Positions 7,288 through 15,477 of a DNA stretch of 25,310 nucleotides are shown piece by piece. Both the position numbers and the translations under genes were made by a program. The stretch comes from a virus. Where the stretch lies: the IMG/VR virus record IMGVR_UViG_3300011116_000837, positions 1 to 25,310 of that record; one strand, given 5' to 3'. Every line of letters begins with the position of its first letter. The stretch's first letter is position 1. The notes beneath the pieces were generated by a model. The model was not told the origin of the DNA and ran no database searches. It worked only from the letters and a program-made list of their open reading frames with translations.

Positions 7288-9756
7288 TTAGTTAAAGAAA
7301 TAAGTGCTCTGTTCAATTTTAGATATATCCAAAGTTCCACGCTCTGGCGGCTTTGTAAGCTGATCCTTAGCTTCATCTGGTAATTGATTTCTAAAATCTT
7401 CATAAAGCTTACCTAAGTAATCTTCTTTAAATAAATCTACAGCAACTTTTCTAATTATATAATGCAATTGATCTATTCTGTTAGGTGTTGTTGCAAAACT
7501 GTCGTGAACCATTAATAAATTTGGAATTGGTTGAGCGTCGTGTTTACAATACAAGGCAACCCCCATAGCTAAAGCCGCATCTAAACTATGTGTTAAATTT
7601 GCTGATATGGCTGATTGGTTCTTTAAACTATCTTTTTTTACCATCTGCTTTCTTAACGTCGTGTAAACAAGAGACCCAGCTATAGAAGTTTTAACTCGAT
7701 ACTTTTGAAAATATCTGTAATCTTGAATTACAGGAAATCCCATTGGGGAAACCCATTTAATTTCTAAATTATATTTAGAAAATAATTTAGCTGTTTGCTG
7801 TAACCAAACCATTAATGAACTTACTAAATCTAAAGAAGTTTGTAGATGCTTCCAAATAATTGCTGACAACCATTTACAATCTTGAAAACCGTCATCTAAT
7901 AAACATTTTGGTTTACCTAGTTTTACTTGAGATTTATACTCGTCAAAAATCTGCTGGCGAGCTCCAAAAGGTTTTAGACCGTAAAAATATGTCATTACAT
8001 TGCGTTTTACAATGGATCGATCTATTCCAAATTGTAACCAGCGGTTCGCTGCACCATCACCATCTGCAGCAAGTTTCTTTACATCGTCCTCAACTTGTTT
8101 TGCCAACAAACTGTAAATACTTTGCGGTGTAGTTGATGGAAGTACATTTACCATGCTGGCTGTTTGCTCATCTCTACAAATAATACTTAACATTTGAAGT
8201 CCTGAACAAGTAGCATCCATTGCAACAGGTAAATTACATACATATTCAACACCTTGAATTTGAACTTGTTTAACATGATGGCAGGCTTGTAAAAAAAGCA
8301 TTGGTTTATCTGCTTCATTCCATCCTGTATTTTCAAACGGATTTTCTGCGTAACTGCAAATATCTTTTAACCTTTGCTCAGTCCAAGTATATCTCTCATC
8401 AAAAGATACCTTGTCAAAACCAAAACAATTTGCGGTGTGTACGTACAACCAATACTTCCCACGATGTCCGAGTCTTTCTCCATTTTTAAAAGTCATTAAA
8501 GATTTAATCTTCTGATCTGATTGATAATCAAAAATTGTACTCATGCAATAAATCCTACCTCTCTTGTCTAAGAACAAAACAAAATAAAACTGGTCAAATT
8601 TTTGATACTCCTCTAAAATACTTTTAGTAATTTCACAGGTTAAAACTTGGGATACTCTTGCAAGTTCTTCTTGGTGTACCGCTGTCCTGTCTCTTTTAAA
8701 TTTTATTAATAATTCTTTATCAGTATCTACTCTAGGATCTCTAAATACATTTTTAGGAACTCCATTTAAATCTAATAAACTTTCTCTCTCTGGAAATTGC
8801 CCTAAACTTAAACCTTTGTCCCAAATTTCTAAATATACCTTAGACATTTCTTTATCTATTTGAAATGGAACACTCTGAATGTGATTTACAGCTTCATAAA
8901 CATTGTGAACTGATTGATCTTTTAATGAGTTTAAATAATTAAAATCATTAGTCTTAACCAACGGTTGTTTAGACAAATAATCGCTAACGTAACCTCCGTT
9001 AAATGGAGAATTTTTCCATTCCCTAGGTTTAATAATCATGGGTTTATAATAAGGACTAAGAACGGAACACGCAAAATTCTTTTCGTCAATTTTTTTTAAA
9101 ATTTCTGGCTTAAAAACTAAATGATTTACGGTCTTAAATCTTCCTACATTAAACATTTTAATTTCACACAATCCTGTATGTGTAATTAATAAATCAATAA
9201 GTTGATTTCCAACTAAAACTTTTTTAGGGGCATCCCAATTATCCACCTGTACTTGATATTTTTTTAATGTGTGTGAAAAAACTTTTTGTCTGTGCTTTAT
9301 GTTTTTAGTTCTTTTCATTAAATCTCTCATTATTTTTGTGTAGAGATTTGGTAATGTGTTTTTAAACTGCTTAGAATGAACCTCAAGTTCAATCATAGAA
9401 CCTATGTTGTTTGCGATGTGAACTAAGGTTTTATTTAATGATATTCCATCTATTGCCAATTTTATAGTTAGTAAAGCTACCTTTTTACTGTCACTTAAAT
9501 CTTTCAATGGTTCTGCGGCTGTTTTTCTAACTCCTGCTTTTCCTGAATAAGACTCATCTACAAAATTATCTATCGCTAAAGATAAAGGTAATAATAATTC
9601 TTTTTGTAAATAAACATAAGCAGGGGTTACTGACTGCCTACCTTTTTCTAAATTCTTTTTTAAGTTTCTATTAAATCTTGCGGCACCTGCACCAATCATG
9701 CCTTGGCCTTCTAATTCTAATTCTAAATTATATAACTGATCTTCACTCATTTCCAT
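7288..9756 (-). CDS. T7-type single-subunit RNA polymerase
   Basis: This phage RNA polymerase transcribes middle and late genes from its own promoters. With the ATG at 9756 (AGGA six bases upstream) the protein has 822 aa, against 883 in T7; an in-frame TTG at 9762 is less likely. Palm aspartates lie in VAMDATCSGLQ (D514) and MVHDSFATTP (H751, D752), matching T7 D537 and H811-D812. The O-helix region VKRNVMTYFYG (K584, Y592) matches T7 K631 and Y639. DKRGRIYCMS (about 397-406) fits the T7 DxRGR segment. All catalytic residues are kept, so it should be active. Confidence 0.96.
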   Translation of the reverse strand: MEMSEDQLYNLELELEGQGMIGAGAARFNRNLKKNLEKGRQSVTPAYVYLQKELLLPLSLAIDNFVDESYSGKAGVRKTAAEPLKDLSDSKKVALLTIKLAIDGISLNKTLVHIANNIGSMIELEVHSKQFKNTLPNLYTKIMRDLMKRTKNIKHRQKVFSHTLKKYQVQVDNWDAPKKVLVGNQLIDLLITHTGLCEIKMFNVGRFKTVNHLVFKPEILKKIDEKNFACSVLSPYYKPMIIKPREWKNSPFNGGYVSDYLSKQPLVKTNDFNYLNSLKDQSVHNVYEAVNHIQSVPFQIDKEMSKVYLEIWDKGLSLGQFPERESLLDLNGVPKNVFRDPRVDTDKELLIKFKRDRTAVHQEELARVSQVLTCEITKSILEEYQKFDQFYFVLFLDKRGRIYCMSTIFDYQSDQKIKSLMTFKNGERLGHRGKYWLYVHTANCFGFDKVSFDERYTWTEQRLKDICSYAENPFENTGWNEADKPMLFLQACHHVKQVQIQGVEYVCNLPVAMDATCSGLQMLSIICRDEQTASMVNVLPSTTPQSIYSLLAKQVEDDVKKLAADGDGAANRWLQFGIDRSIVKRNVMTYFYGLKPFGARQQIFDEYKSQVKLGKPKCLLDDGFQDCKWLSAIIWKHLQTSLDLVSSLMVWLQQTAKLFSKYNLEIKWVSPMGFPVIQDYRYFQKYRVKTSIAGSLVYTTLRKQMVKKDSLKNQSAISANLTHSLDAALAMGVALYCKHDAQPIPNLLMVHDSFATTPNRIDQLHYIIRKVAVDLFKEDYLGKLYEDFRNQLPDEAKDQLTKPPERGTLDISKIEQSTYFFN

Positions 9757-9905
9757 ATCCAATCCTTAGTGCAATAAACCATTGTAGGTTTATCTTTTGT
9801 TTTCATTTGTCTCACTATTTTAGTGGCAACTTCTACACAGCCATTGTTTATTGATGTCTTTTCAACCACTGTCATTCCTGAAGAAAAATAAACAATAACA
9901 ATCAT
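9747..9905 (-). CDS. Possible small protein before RNA polymerase, 52 aa
   Basis: An open frame of 52 codons fills the gap between the zinc-finger gene and RNA polymerase and overlaps the latter's start by 10 bases. The product starts hydrophobic (MIVIVYFSSGMTVVEK) and then becomes basic (RQMKTKDKP), with two Cys. No convincing ribosome binding site precedes its ATG, so the call rests mainly on position and overlap. Confidence 0.4.
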   Translation of the reverse strand: MIVIVYFSSGMTVVEKTSINNGCVEVATKIVRQMKTKDKPTMVYCTKDWIWK

Positions 9906-9932
9906 TACTTTTAACAAGACCGCAAACCCTAA

Positions 9933-10154
9933 TTAATTTACCTGAATTTTATGCTCGCCAGATCCTTGACAAGATTCACAGGTTGTAATTTTAGATTTGG
10001 TGAAATCAACAAGGTCTAAGACCGCAAATTTGTATCCATTTCCTTTGCAATTTGAACAAATAATTACGCTTGCGGTGTAATCCTGGTGAGCTTCTCTGTT
10101 TCTGCCGAAATGTTTTGTATCGAACGATTTTGTACTTTTTTGTTTGTGTAACAT
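9933..10154 (-). CDS. DnaJ-type zinc-finger protein, 73 aa
   Basis: The product has two CxxCxGxG units, CSNCKGNG and CESCQGSG, about 24 residues apart, which together can bind one zinc ion as in half of the DnaJ Cys-rich domain. The N-terminus is basic. GGAG lies six bases before the ATG. There is no J domain. Short proteins with this double motif are common in phages; a role in protein or nucleic-acid binding is plausible but unknown. The motif TAAGACCGCAAAT, repeated elsewhere, falls inside this gene. Confidence 0.8.
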   Translation of the reverse strand: MLHKQKSTKSFDTKHFGRNREAHQDYTASVIICSNCKGNGYKFAVLDLVDFTKSKITTCESCQGSGEHKIQVN

Positions 10155-10193
10155 AAATAACTCCGAATTGTTGGGGGTTATTTGATGTCAATT

Positions 10194-10235
10194 GGATTTT
10201 AAGTCCTTTGTGTCTACCAATTCCACCACGAGGGC
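10194..10235 (-). other. attP: attP core: 5' half of a tRNA-Leu(UAA)
   Basis: Read on the minus strand, 42 bases match the start of a bacterial tRNA-Leu: acceptor 5' strand GCCCTCG, D-arm region GTGGAATTGGTAGAC, and the anticodon arm GGACTTAAAATCC with anticodon TAA. Beyond the anticodon arm the tRNA pattern stops, so this is not a working tRNA gene. It lies 18 bases after the integrase stop on the same strand, the usual site for an attP core. Integration into a host tRNA-Leu(UAA) gene is the natural reading. Confidence 0.82.
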
Positions 10236-10253
10236 TTAATTAACCGCTTGAAA

Positions 10254-11111
10254 TCAACTAACCAGTTGTTTTAACCTTACCTCTTTAACTGCATCTCTAA
10301 GATCATCCTTTGTAGGATGGTTGTATCTCTGTGTCATCCTGATGTCCTTATGTCCGACAACTTTCTGAACAACGTCGATACCTACCTTTCTTCTTAGAAG
10401 TCTTGTTATAAAGGTATGTCTTAACGAGTGTATTACAAAATCTTTCTCGTCTTGCATACCCATAGCTTTCCTAATCTTCTTCCAAGTATTTTCTACTGAT
10501 GAAAGACTGTAAGGAAAAGGCCTTTCAAAACCTCTTTGTTTTCGTTTATTCAAGATGTCTTTAACTTTATCAAAAATAGGAACGTATCTGTTGTCTCCAT
10601 TTTTAGTATCGTTAAAATAAACGAAACTTTCGTCTATATCTTCCCATTTGGCATTAAGCCACTCAGAAAGTCTGCAACCTGTTTCAATTAAACAAATCCA
10701 CAAATCGCATTTATCCTTGTAACCTAGCATGTGTGATGTGGTAATTAATTTTCGTTCCATATCATCTGTAAAAACAAATTGTCTTTTATTGTTTTCACGT
10801 TCATACTCGATCATAGGCGTACCCCACTCAAATTGAAAACCTCTAACACCTTTAGAATAAGTTAATATTTTAGAAAGTGCTGCAAGTTTTCTATTTGTAG
10901 TGCCTTTAGTGTAAGAAAGTTTATCTTTACAATAAAATTTAAACTCCCTTACAGTTTCTGTAGAGACGTTGTTTACAGTTTGATCTATGCCAAACCATTT
11001 AGAAAAAACGTCTATATTCCTAAGACTATTTTTCCCATCTTTTTGACTAGACCATTCCATAATCCAAACTTTCTCTATTGCTTCTTTTAGAGTTACTTTA
11101 GTGTTGAGCAT
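10254..11111 (-). CDS. int: Tyrosine-recombinase integrase
   Basis: The 285-aa protein has an N-terminal SAM-like core-binding domain (about 1-105) and a C-terminal catalytic domain with the full active-site set: R147 (ETGCRLSE), K170 (DTKNG), H228 and R231 (HSLRHT), H254 (VVGHKD) and nucleophile Y263 (TQRYNHP). A longer frame begins at 11126, but AGGAGG sits six bases before the ATG at 11111, so that start is chosen. It should integrate the phage at the tRNA-Leu site whose core follows its stop. An integrase in a T7-like phage points to a temperate life cycle. No separate excisionase is recognised. Confidence 0.95.
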   Translation of the reverse strand: MLNTKVTLKEAIEKVWIMEWSSQKDGKNSLRNIDVFSKWFGIDQTVNNVSTETVREFKFYCKDKLSYTKGTTNRKLAALSKILTYSKGVRGFQFEWGTPMIEYERENNKRQFVFTDDMERKLITTSHMLGYKDKCDLWICLIETGCRLSEWLNAKWEDIDESFVYFNDTKNGDNRYVPIFDKVKDILNKRKQRGFERPFPYSLSSVENTWKKIRKAMGMQDEKDFVIHSLRHTFITRLLRRKVGIDVVQKVVGHKDIRMTQRYNHPTKDDLRDAVKEVRLKQLVS

Positions 11112-11132
11112 GGATTTCCTCCTCATTTAAGG

Positions 11133-11513
11133 TTATCCCCCCAACAATTCGTTAAGTTCCTCTTTAAGCTTATTTCCTTTATTTGTTAAGTATAATCTTT
11201 TCACTCTAAAATCTTTTTCATCGACTTCAGTTCTTAACAAATTTAAACCTTTACTGTCTTTTCTACTTCTGGGATGTGTACACAGAAGATGAAAATGCAG
11301 CGATATTCTTGTTTTAGTTACTCCAAGCAATTGAGATAAATCCATATTGGATAAACCTTCTTGCATAGCAACACAAACAAAAATATTTATAGTTAAAGCA
11401 TCTATTGTAGTGTCTAACTCCATAAATTTATCACAAGCTTTTTTAATTTTAACAAGTTGTGTTAAATTTAATTTTGCTGGTTGATAACTTTCCCTATCAA
11501 CTTTATTTATCAT
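11133..11513 (-). CDS. MarR-like winged-helix regulator, 126 aa
   Basis: The protein looks like a winged helix-turn-helix regulator. A helix near the N-terminus is followed by INIFVCVAMQEGLSNMDLSQLLGVTKTRISLHFHLL (helices 2-4 with the recognition helix in GVTKTRISLH, about residues 64-73), a wing, and VKRLYLTNKGNKLKEELNELL, a typical MarR end (LTxKGxxL) used in dimer formation. It lies just before the integrase and after the early host-type promoter, so it is a candidate lysis-lysogeny or early-gene regulator; that is inference. No strong Shine-Dalgarno precedes the ATG. Confidence 0.72.
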   Translation of the reverse strand: MINKVDRESYQPAKLNLTQLVKIKKACDKFMELDTTIDALTINIFVCVAMQEGLSNMDLSQLLGVTKTRISLHFHLLCTHPRSRKDSKGLNLLRTEVDEKDFRVKRLYLTNKGNKLKEELNELLGG

Positions 11514-11581
11514 AAGTATATTTTTCTTTCTTTTGTTATTAACATTATTTTAAATATAGCAATGGTTTTAAATTAGTTATT

Positions 11582-11740
11582 TCAGTTTGGTTTACCAAAT
11601 GTTATTAAACATTTACCAAAAGTAATACAATCTGTAGTATCTTCTGGAAGGTTTATTGGAACATTGTAATATTCCACAACTACTATAAAAAATAAAAAAT
11701 TTAGTACGAAATGCCATACTATTTCTGGTTTTGCAAGCAT
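11582..11740 (-). CDS. Small membrane protein, 52 aa
   Basis: A short frame between the early promoter and the MarR-like gene. The ATG at 11740 has GGGAAAGG upstream with suitable spacing. The first half is hydrophobic (VWHFVLNFLFFIVVVEYY, about residues 8-25), one membrane span; the second half is short and soluble with two Cys. As the first gene after a strong host-type promoter it would be made very early. Function unknown. Confidence 0.6.
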   Translation of the reverse strand: MLAKPEIVWHFVLNFLFFIVVVEYYNVPINLPEDTTDCITFGKCLITFGKPN

Positions 11741-11801
11741 GTTAACCTTTCCCTGAGTGTAAGTTAATTATTTTTTTTATATAAAGATATTAAATATATA
11801 T

Positions 11802-11830
11802 TCTATAGATATAAATTATATCGATGTCAA
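11802..11830 (-). promoter_or_regulatory. Sigma-70-type early promoter
   Basis: On the minus strand TTGACA (11830-11825) is followed after exactly 17 bases by TATAGA (11807-11802). This is a near-consensus host promoter pointing into the 52-aa membrane gene, MarR-like regulator and integrase, and it is well placed to start early transcription leading to the phage RNA polymerase. Confidence 0.65.
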
Positions 11831-11857
11831 TACTATTTTAATATCAAAATATATTTT

Positions 11858-11902
11858 ACAAAAGCAATTGTAACTAAGTAAATACAAAAGCAATTGTAAC
11901 TA
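11858..11902. repeat. 19-base direct repeat upstream of the early promoter
   Basis: ACAAAAGCAATTGTAACTA occurs at 11858-11876 and again at 11884-11902, 26 bases apart (about 2.5 helix turns). The core CAATTG is palindromic. The pair lies 28 bases upstream of the -35 box of the early promoter, where an activator or repressor could bind. No protein is assigned to it by sequence alone. Confidence 0.6.
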
Positions 11903-12150
11903 CGGTGATAGTGAATTTTTGAAAAAAATTTTTAAAGTGTTAAGTTTAAGTTTAAAATTTATATATAAAGTTTGTACTAATTTAATTTTAATCCGACTAA
12001 TTTTGTAGGAATTAAAAAACATAGATAAACATCTATTTTATTAGCTAATTTAAAATTATTAGAAATTAATAATAAATTTAGACCGCAATATATTTATTAA
12101 ATATTAAGTAATTATAATGAAAAATTAAATCTAAATTTAAGAAATAAATC
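11903..12150. other. AT-rich non-coding stretch
   Basis: No supported gene lies here. A small hairpin ATAGAT-AAAC-ATCTAT (12021-12036), followed by TTTTATTAG, could weakly end plus-strand transcription. One copy of the GCGGTCT motif (minus strand, 12080-12086) is present. Otherwise I see only AT-rich sequence. Confidence 0.4.
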
Positions 12151-12303
12151 CTAATAATTTTTAAGGCAAATAATAGAAATTGCTAAAAATATTAAATTTA
12201 ATGGAAATTGACCTAAAAAAATAAATATTAATACTAATGAAGATAAGCCCCCAAAAATTCTTAATGAATAAAATAAATTAGTAATTGATTTAATGTTTTT
12301 CAT
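12151..12303 (-). CDS. Small membrane protein, 50 aa
   Basis: A short frame with AAAAGGGCGG shortly before the ATG at 12303. Nearly all of the product after residue 13 is hydrophobic, with two likely membrane segments (about 16-30 and 33-47) separated by GQFP. It is transcribed toward the early promoter region and lies divergent to the amidotransferase gene. Its leader AAAGGGCGGTAC resembles that of the plus-strand genes at 12544 and 16022. Function unknown. Confidence 0.55.
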   Translation of the reverse strand: MKNIKSITNLFYSLRIFGGLSSLVLIFIFLGQFPLNLIFLAISIICLKNY

Positions 12304-12543
12304 GTACCGCCCTTTTATATTTAATGATTAAAAACCTAAGAAATTAAACAATTTTGAATAAAAATTAATTTTTTAAGTGATTTGTTTTTACTATTTACCA
12401 TTAAAAAACCTTATAAAACAGCTCATTTTTTACTGAAAAAGCTATATAAATCAATGGTTTAATTAGATTGTTTTAATATTATAAATAGTATTAATATCAA
12501 TATTAACTGGGTAATTAAAACTAACTAAAAAAAGGCGGTCTAA
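12304..12543. promoter_or_regulatory. Divergent intergenic control region
   Basis: This 240-base AT-rich stretch separates a minus-strand membrane gene from the plus-strand amidotransferase gene and must hold promoters for both. Several AT-rich boxes (such as TATAAA near 12479) could be -10 elements, but none has a clear partner. The plus-strand leader ends AAAAAAAGGCGGTCTAA before the ATG, so the ribosome site overlaps a copy of the GCGGTCT motif. Confidence 0.35.
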
Positions 12544-13521
12544 ATGTGTGTAATAATTTGCGGAAATCCGAACAATATAAAAACGGAACAGTTAAAAAAT
12601 GCTTACGAGAAAAACCCTCACGGGTTTGGCTTAATGTATTTAAAAAATAAAAATATTGTTGCTGTTAAATATTTGCCAAAAAATTTTAAACAAGTTTTAA
12701 AAACTTTTGACAAGCATAAAAATAAAACAAATCAAATCGCAATACATTTTAGACTAGCAACAGTCGGTTATAAAAATAATTTTAATTGCCACCCTTTTTT
12801 CATCACTAATGAAAAATTATTTGGCGACACTTTCGACTGTGCTTTAATGCACAATAGCCCGTTAATACCCGCCCCTCTATTATCTGAAAAATATTCTGAT
12901 AGTTATTATTTTAGTAGATATATTTTAAGACCAATATTGAAAAATAAACCCGAATTAATTTTAAATCAAAGTTTTTTAAATGCTTTAGATAAAATAATAA
13001 ATGCGGAATGCGATACCCGAGTTTTATTATTAAATAATAAAAACAATTCATTTATTTTTCTTGGCGAGTGGCACGATTATAAAAATTTAAAAGTATCGAA
13101 TACTTATTCACTAGAAAATTATTTTGGAAATTCAATTTCTAGTGATGATTATTTTAATACACCATATAAAAGCGGTCATAAATATTTTAATGATGATGAC
13201 AGCGATTATAAATTCAAATCATATTCTAAAAAAGATTTAACAGAATTAAAAGAAAATGATGAAAAAATATTAGATCAAGTAAATCAAGATCAAATTAAAT
13301 TAGAGGAAAATCAAATTCAAATTGATGACACTAATTTAAATGATGAAAATAAATTATTTAAAAATGAAAGTAAATTAAATGGTGAGGAGATAAACCATTA
13401 TAATAATATTTTTTCAAATTCATCTTTTGAGGAAATTTATAAAGAAATTGAACATTTAACACCCGCAGAAATTGCGATTTTACTTTCTGAAATTCAAAAA
13501 AATAAAAAAGAGGTTGCTTAA
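12544..13521 (+). CDS. Class II glutamine amidotransferase-like Ntn hydrolase, 325 aa
   Basis: The protein begins MCVIICG, so removal of Met would expose Cys2 as the N-terminal nucleophile of a class II amidotransferase. Typical elements follow: NPHGFGLMY (24-32), the substrate-binding segment IHFRLATVG (67-75), NCHPF (81-85) and the MHNSPL turn (102-107). Such domains release ammonia from glutamine or cut amide bonds. Residues after about 215 form an Asp/Asn/Lys-rich, poorly ordered tail. The stop is followed at once by the amidoligase ATG (GCTTAAATG, with GAGG upstream), so the two are co-translated. Paired amidotransferase and amidoligase genes are known in comparative studies of phages and bacteria; the joint product is not known. 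Confidence 0.8.
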   Translation: MCVIICGNPNNIKTEQLKNAYEKNPHGFGLMYLKNKNIVAVKYLPKNFKQVLKTFDKHKNKTNQIAIHFRLATVGYKNNFNCHPFFITNEKLFGDTFDCALMHNSPLIPAPLLSEKYSDSYYFSRYILRPILKNKPELILNQSFLNALDKIINAECDTRVLLLNNKNNSFIFLGEWHDYKNLKVSNTYSLENYFGNSISSDDYFNTPYKSGHKYFNDDDSDYKFKSYSKKDLTELKENDEKILDQVNQDQIKLEENQIQIDDTNLNDENKLFKNESKLNGEEINHYNNIFSNSSFEEIYKEIEHLTPAEIAILLSEIQKNKKEVA

Positions 13522-15477
13522 ATGATTGATATTAATTTAGAAAAATATTCAAATTTAATTTTAGATAAACAACTTATTTCGGTTTTAAGGTGGTTTAAAA
13601 ATAATAAAGTTTATTCTTTTGTAGATAATTTCAATAACATTTTTGATACAAGTTTAATCCGTGAATTTAGGTATCACAAACCACTTTTTGAAAGTTTTAA
13701 AAAAAATAGATTAATTGAAAATTTTTCAGTCACTACAAATGAAAATTGTGAAACTATACCAAGCGGGAAAACTGATTTAAAATTTTTAGTTCAAATCGAA
13801 CATTTTTTAAATGCAATAATATTAAAAAGTTTTTACAGAAAAAATACAACTTGTAATGACGGCGGTTTAATACCTAGCCCAATTCACGATAAATATAAAA
13901 ATGATTTTAAATTAGAAAGAACAGTTTTAAGAAATAATTATTATTGGCATTTTAAAGATTTAAATTTATTTGAAACTTATTATTTATCGAGATTTAAGTT
14001 CAAAAATGTAATTTTAAATTTAATTGATAACGAATTAAATGACTATCGTTATAATTTTGAAAAATTACAATCATTTATAAATATATTAAATGATCTAAGA
14101 AATTTATTAAAAGATTTAAATATTAATTTAGATAAATTAGCGATTAACCAAGACGCATTAACGGGCTTATATTGCCATAAAAGTTTACTATCATCTTTTT
14201 ATAAAAACATTGAAAAAAGAGAGTTAAAAGAAATTATTTGCAATCATCATCATTTAAAAATTTTAGCAAGTCAAATTGATAACAATTATAATTTTGATTG
14301 TGATAAATATATTTTAAAGCCGTTTGTAATTAATTTTAAAAATATTAATAACAGTCAACTTTCATTAAATCGCCATGCTTATATTTTAAGTCGGTACAAC
14401 AATTCGGGCGGATACGATAGCCCCGAATTTTATTTCATAGAAGAAATTAACACAGTAATAAATAAAAATGATAAAAAATTTATTGAATTTAATTTCATTA
14501 ATTTTAAAACTAATAATAATTGTCTTAGATCACGGGACGCAGATATTACACAAATGTTCCCGTTCGGTCGGTTATCTTTTGAAAGTTTAAATTCAACTTT
14601 TTTCGGGGTTGAATTGGAATGCTATGTTCGTGAAGATTATCTTGATGATAATAGAGGAAAATTGCCTTACAAATTACTAGAAGAAGAAATCCTTAGAGGA
14701 ACGGCAATTTGTAAAGAGGACGGAAGTTTAGGACAATACGGGGTTGAATTAAACACAGTTCCAATGACTTTAAACTATATTCAAAAAAATGATTATTTTT
14801 TAAAATTTTTTGAACAAACTAAAAAAATGTTAACTAGCTACGATCGAGAGGAAACGGGTATTCATATTCATATTAGTAGAAATAATTTATCAAGGGTTGA
14901 TATAATGAAAATCCAACAGTTTATAAACGATCAAGTTAATTTAAAATTTATTGTTAAAATGTCGGGTAGAAATCCAAATAGATATTGTCAAGTCAATGAC
15001 CGCTTAAAATTAAATCAATTTAAAAATAATTTATTTAGATCAGATGAAAAATTTTTAGCGGTTAATGTATCTCACAAAAATTCTATTGAATTAAGAATAT
15101 TTAAAGGAACAATAAACCCTATTACAATCCACCGACAAATTGAATTTTGTGCGGGGTTGGTGCAATTTGTAAAGAGTACCGCTTATAATCAACTATCATA
15201 TCAAGATTTTATTAAATTTATTCAAAGTTATAAAAATATATTCCCTTTATTAAATGAATTTAATTTAAAATTTATTGAAAATCCCGCTTTCAAAATTTCT
15301 GAATTAAAGGGGATTAAAACCTATACTAATAAATGTTTAAAACAAATTGAAAAAAGAAATATAACTTTAAAGCCCCCAGTATTTAAAATAATTAAAAACC
15401 ACGATTATAAATCGCCTAGAAAAACTAAATTAAAAACCGATCATTTTTTCACTAATGATGCAATCAACGAAAATTAA
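13522..15477 (+). CDS. Amidoligase (glutamine-synthetase-fold COOH-NH2 ligase), 651 aa
   Basis: The C-terminal half carries the amidoligase signature: FFGVELECYV (360-369) with E364 and E366, KEDGSLGQYGVEL (398-410), TGIHIHIS (445-452) and NSIELRIFKGT (520-530). These match the metal- and ATP-binding strands of the amidoligase family, which joins a carboxyl group to an amine. The first 340 residues are a long Asn/Lys-rich helical region I do not recognise; it may select the substrate. The partner amidotransferase immediately upstream could supply ammonia or trim a peptide bond. Targets could be a peptide, a cell-wall peptide or a virion protein. AT-rich codons and the opposite strand set it apart from phage core genes. 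Confidence 0.82.
   Translation: MIDINLEKYSNLILDKQLISVLRWFKNNKVYSFVDNFNNIFDTSLIREFRYHKPLFESFKKNRLIENFSVTTNENCETIPSGKTDLKFLVQIEHFLNAIILKSFYRKNTTCNDGGLIPSPIHDKYKNDFKLERTVLRNNYYWHFKDLNLFETYYLSRFKFKNVILNLIDNELNDYRYNFEKLQSFINILNDLRNLLKDLNINLDKLAINQDALTGLYCHKSLLSSFYKNIEKRELKEIICNHHHLKILASQIDNNYNFDCDKYILKPFVINFKNINNSQLSLNRHAYILSRYNNSGGYDSPEFYFIEEINTVINKNDKKFIEFNFINFKTNNNCLRSRDADITQMFPFGRLSFESLNSTFFGVELECYVREDYLDDNRGKLPYKLLEEEILRGTAICKEDGSLGQYGVELNTVPMTLNYIQKNDYFLKFFEQTKKMLTSYDREETGIHIHISRNNLSRVDIMKIQQFINDQVNLKFIVKMSGRNPNRYCQVNDRLKLNQFKNNLFRSDEKFLAVNVSHKNSIELRIFKGTINPITIHRQIEFCAGLVQFVKSTAYNQLSYQDFIKFIQSYKNIFPLLNEFNLKFIENPAFKISELKGIKTYTNKCLKQIEKRNITLKPPVFKIIKNHDYKSPRKTKLKTDHFFTNDAINEN

Noticed and set aside
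10194-10235. A functional tRNA-Leu gene
   Set aside because: Only the 5' half to the anticodon arm is present; variable, T and acceptor 3' parts are missing, so it is called an attP core.
12345-12410. 21-aa minus-strand frame in the divergent region
   Set aside because: Very short, with only a weak AAGG upstream; likely chance in AT-rich DNA.
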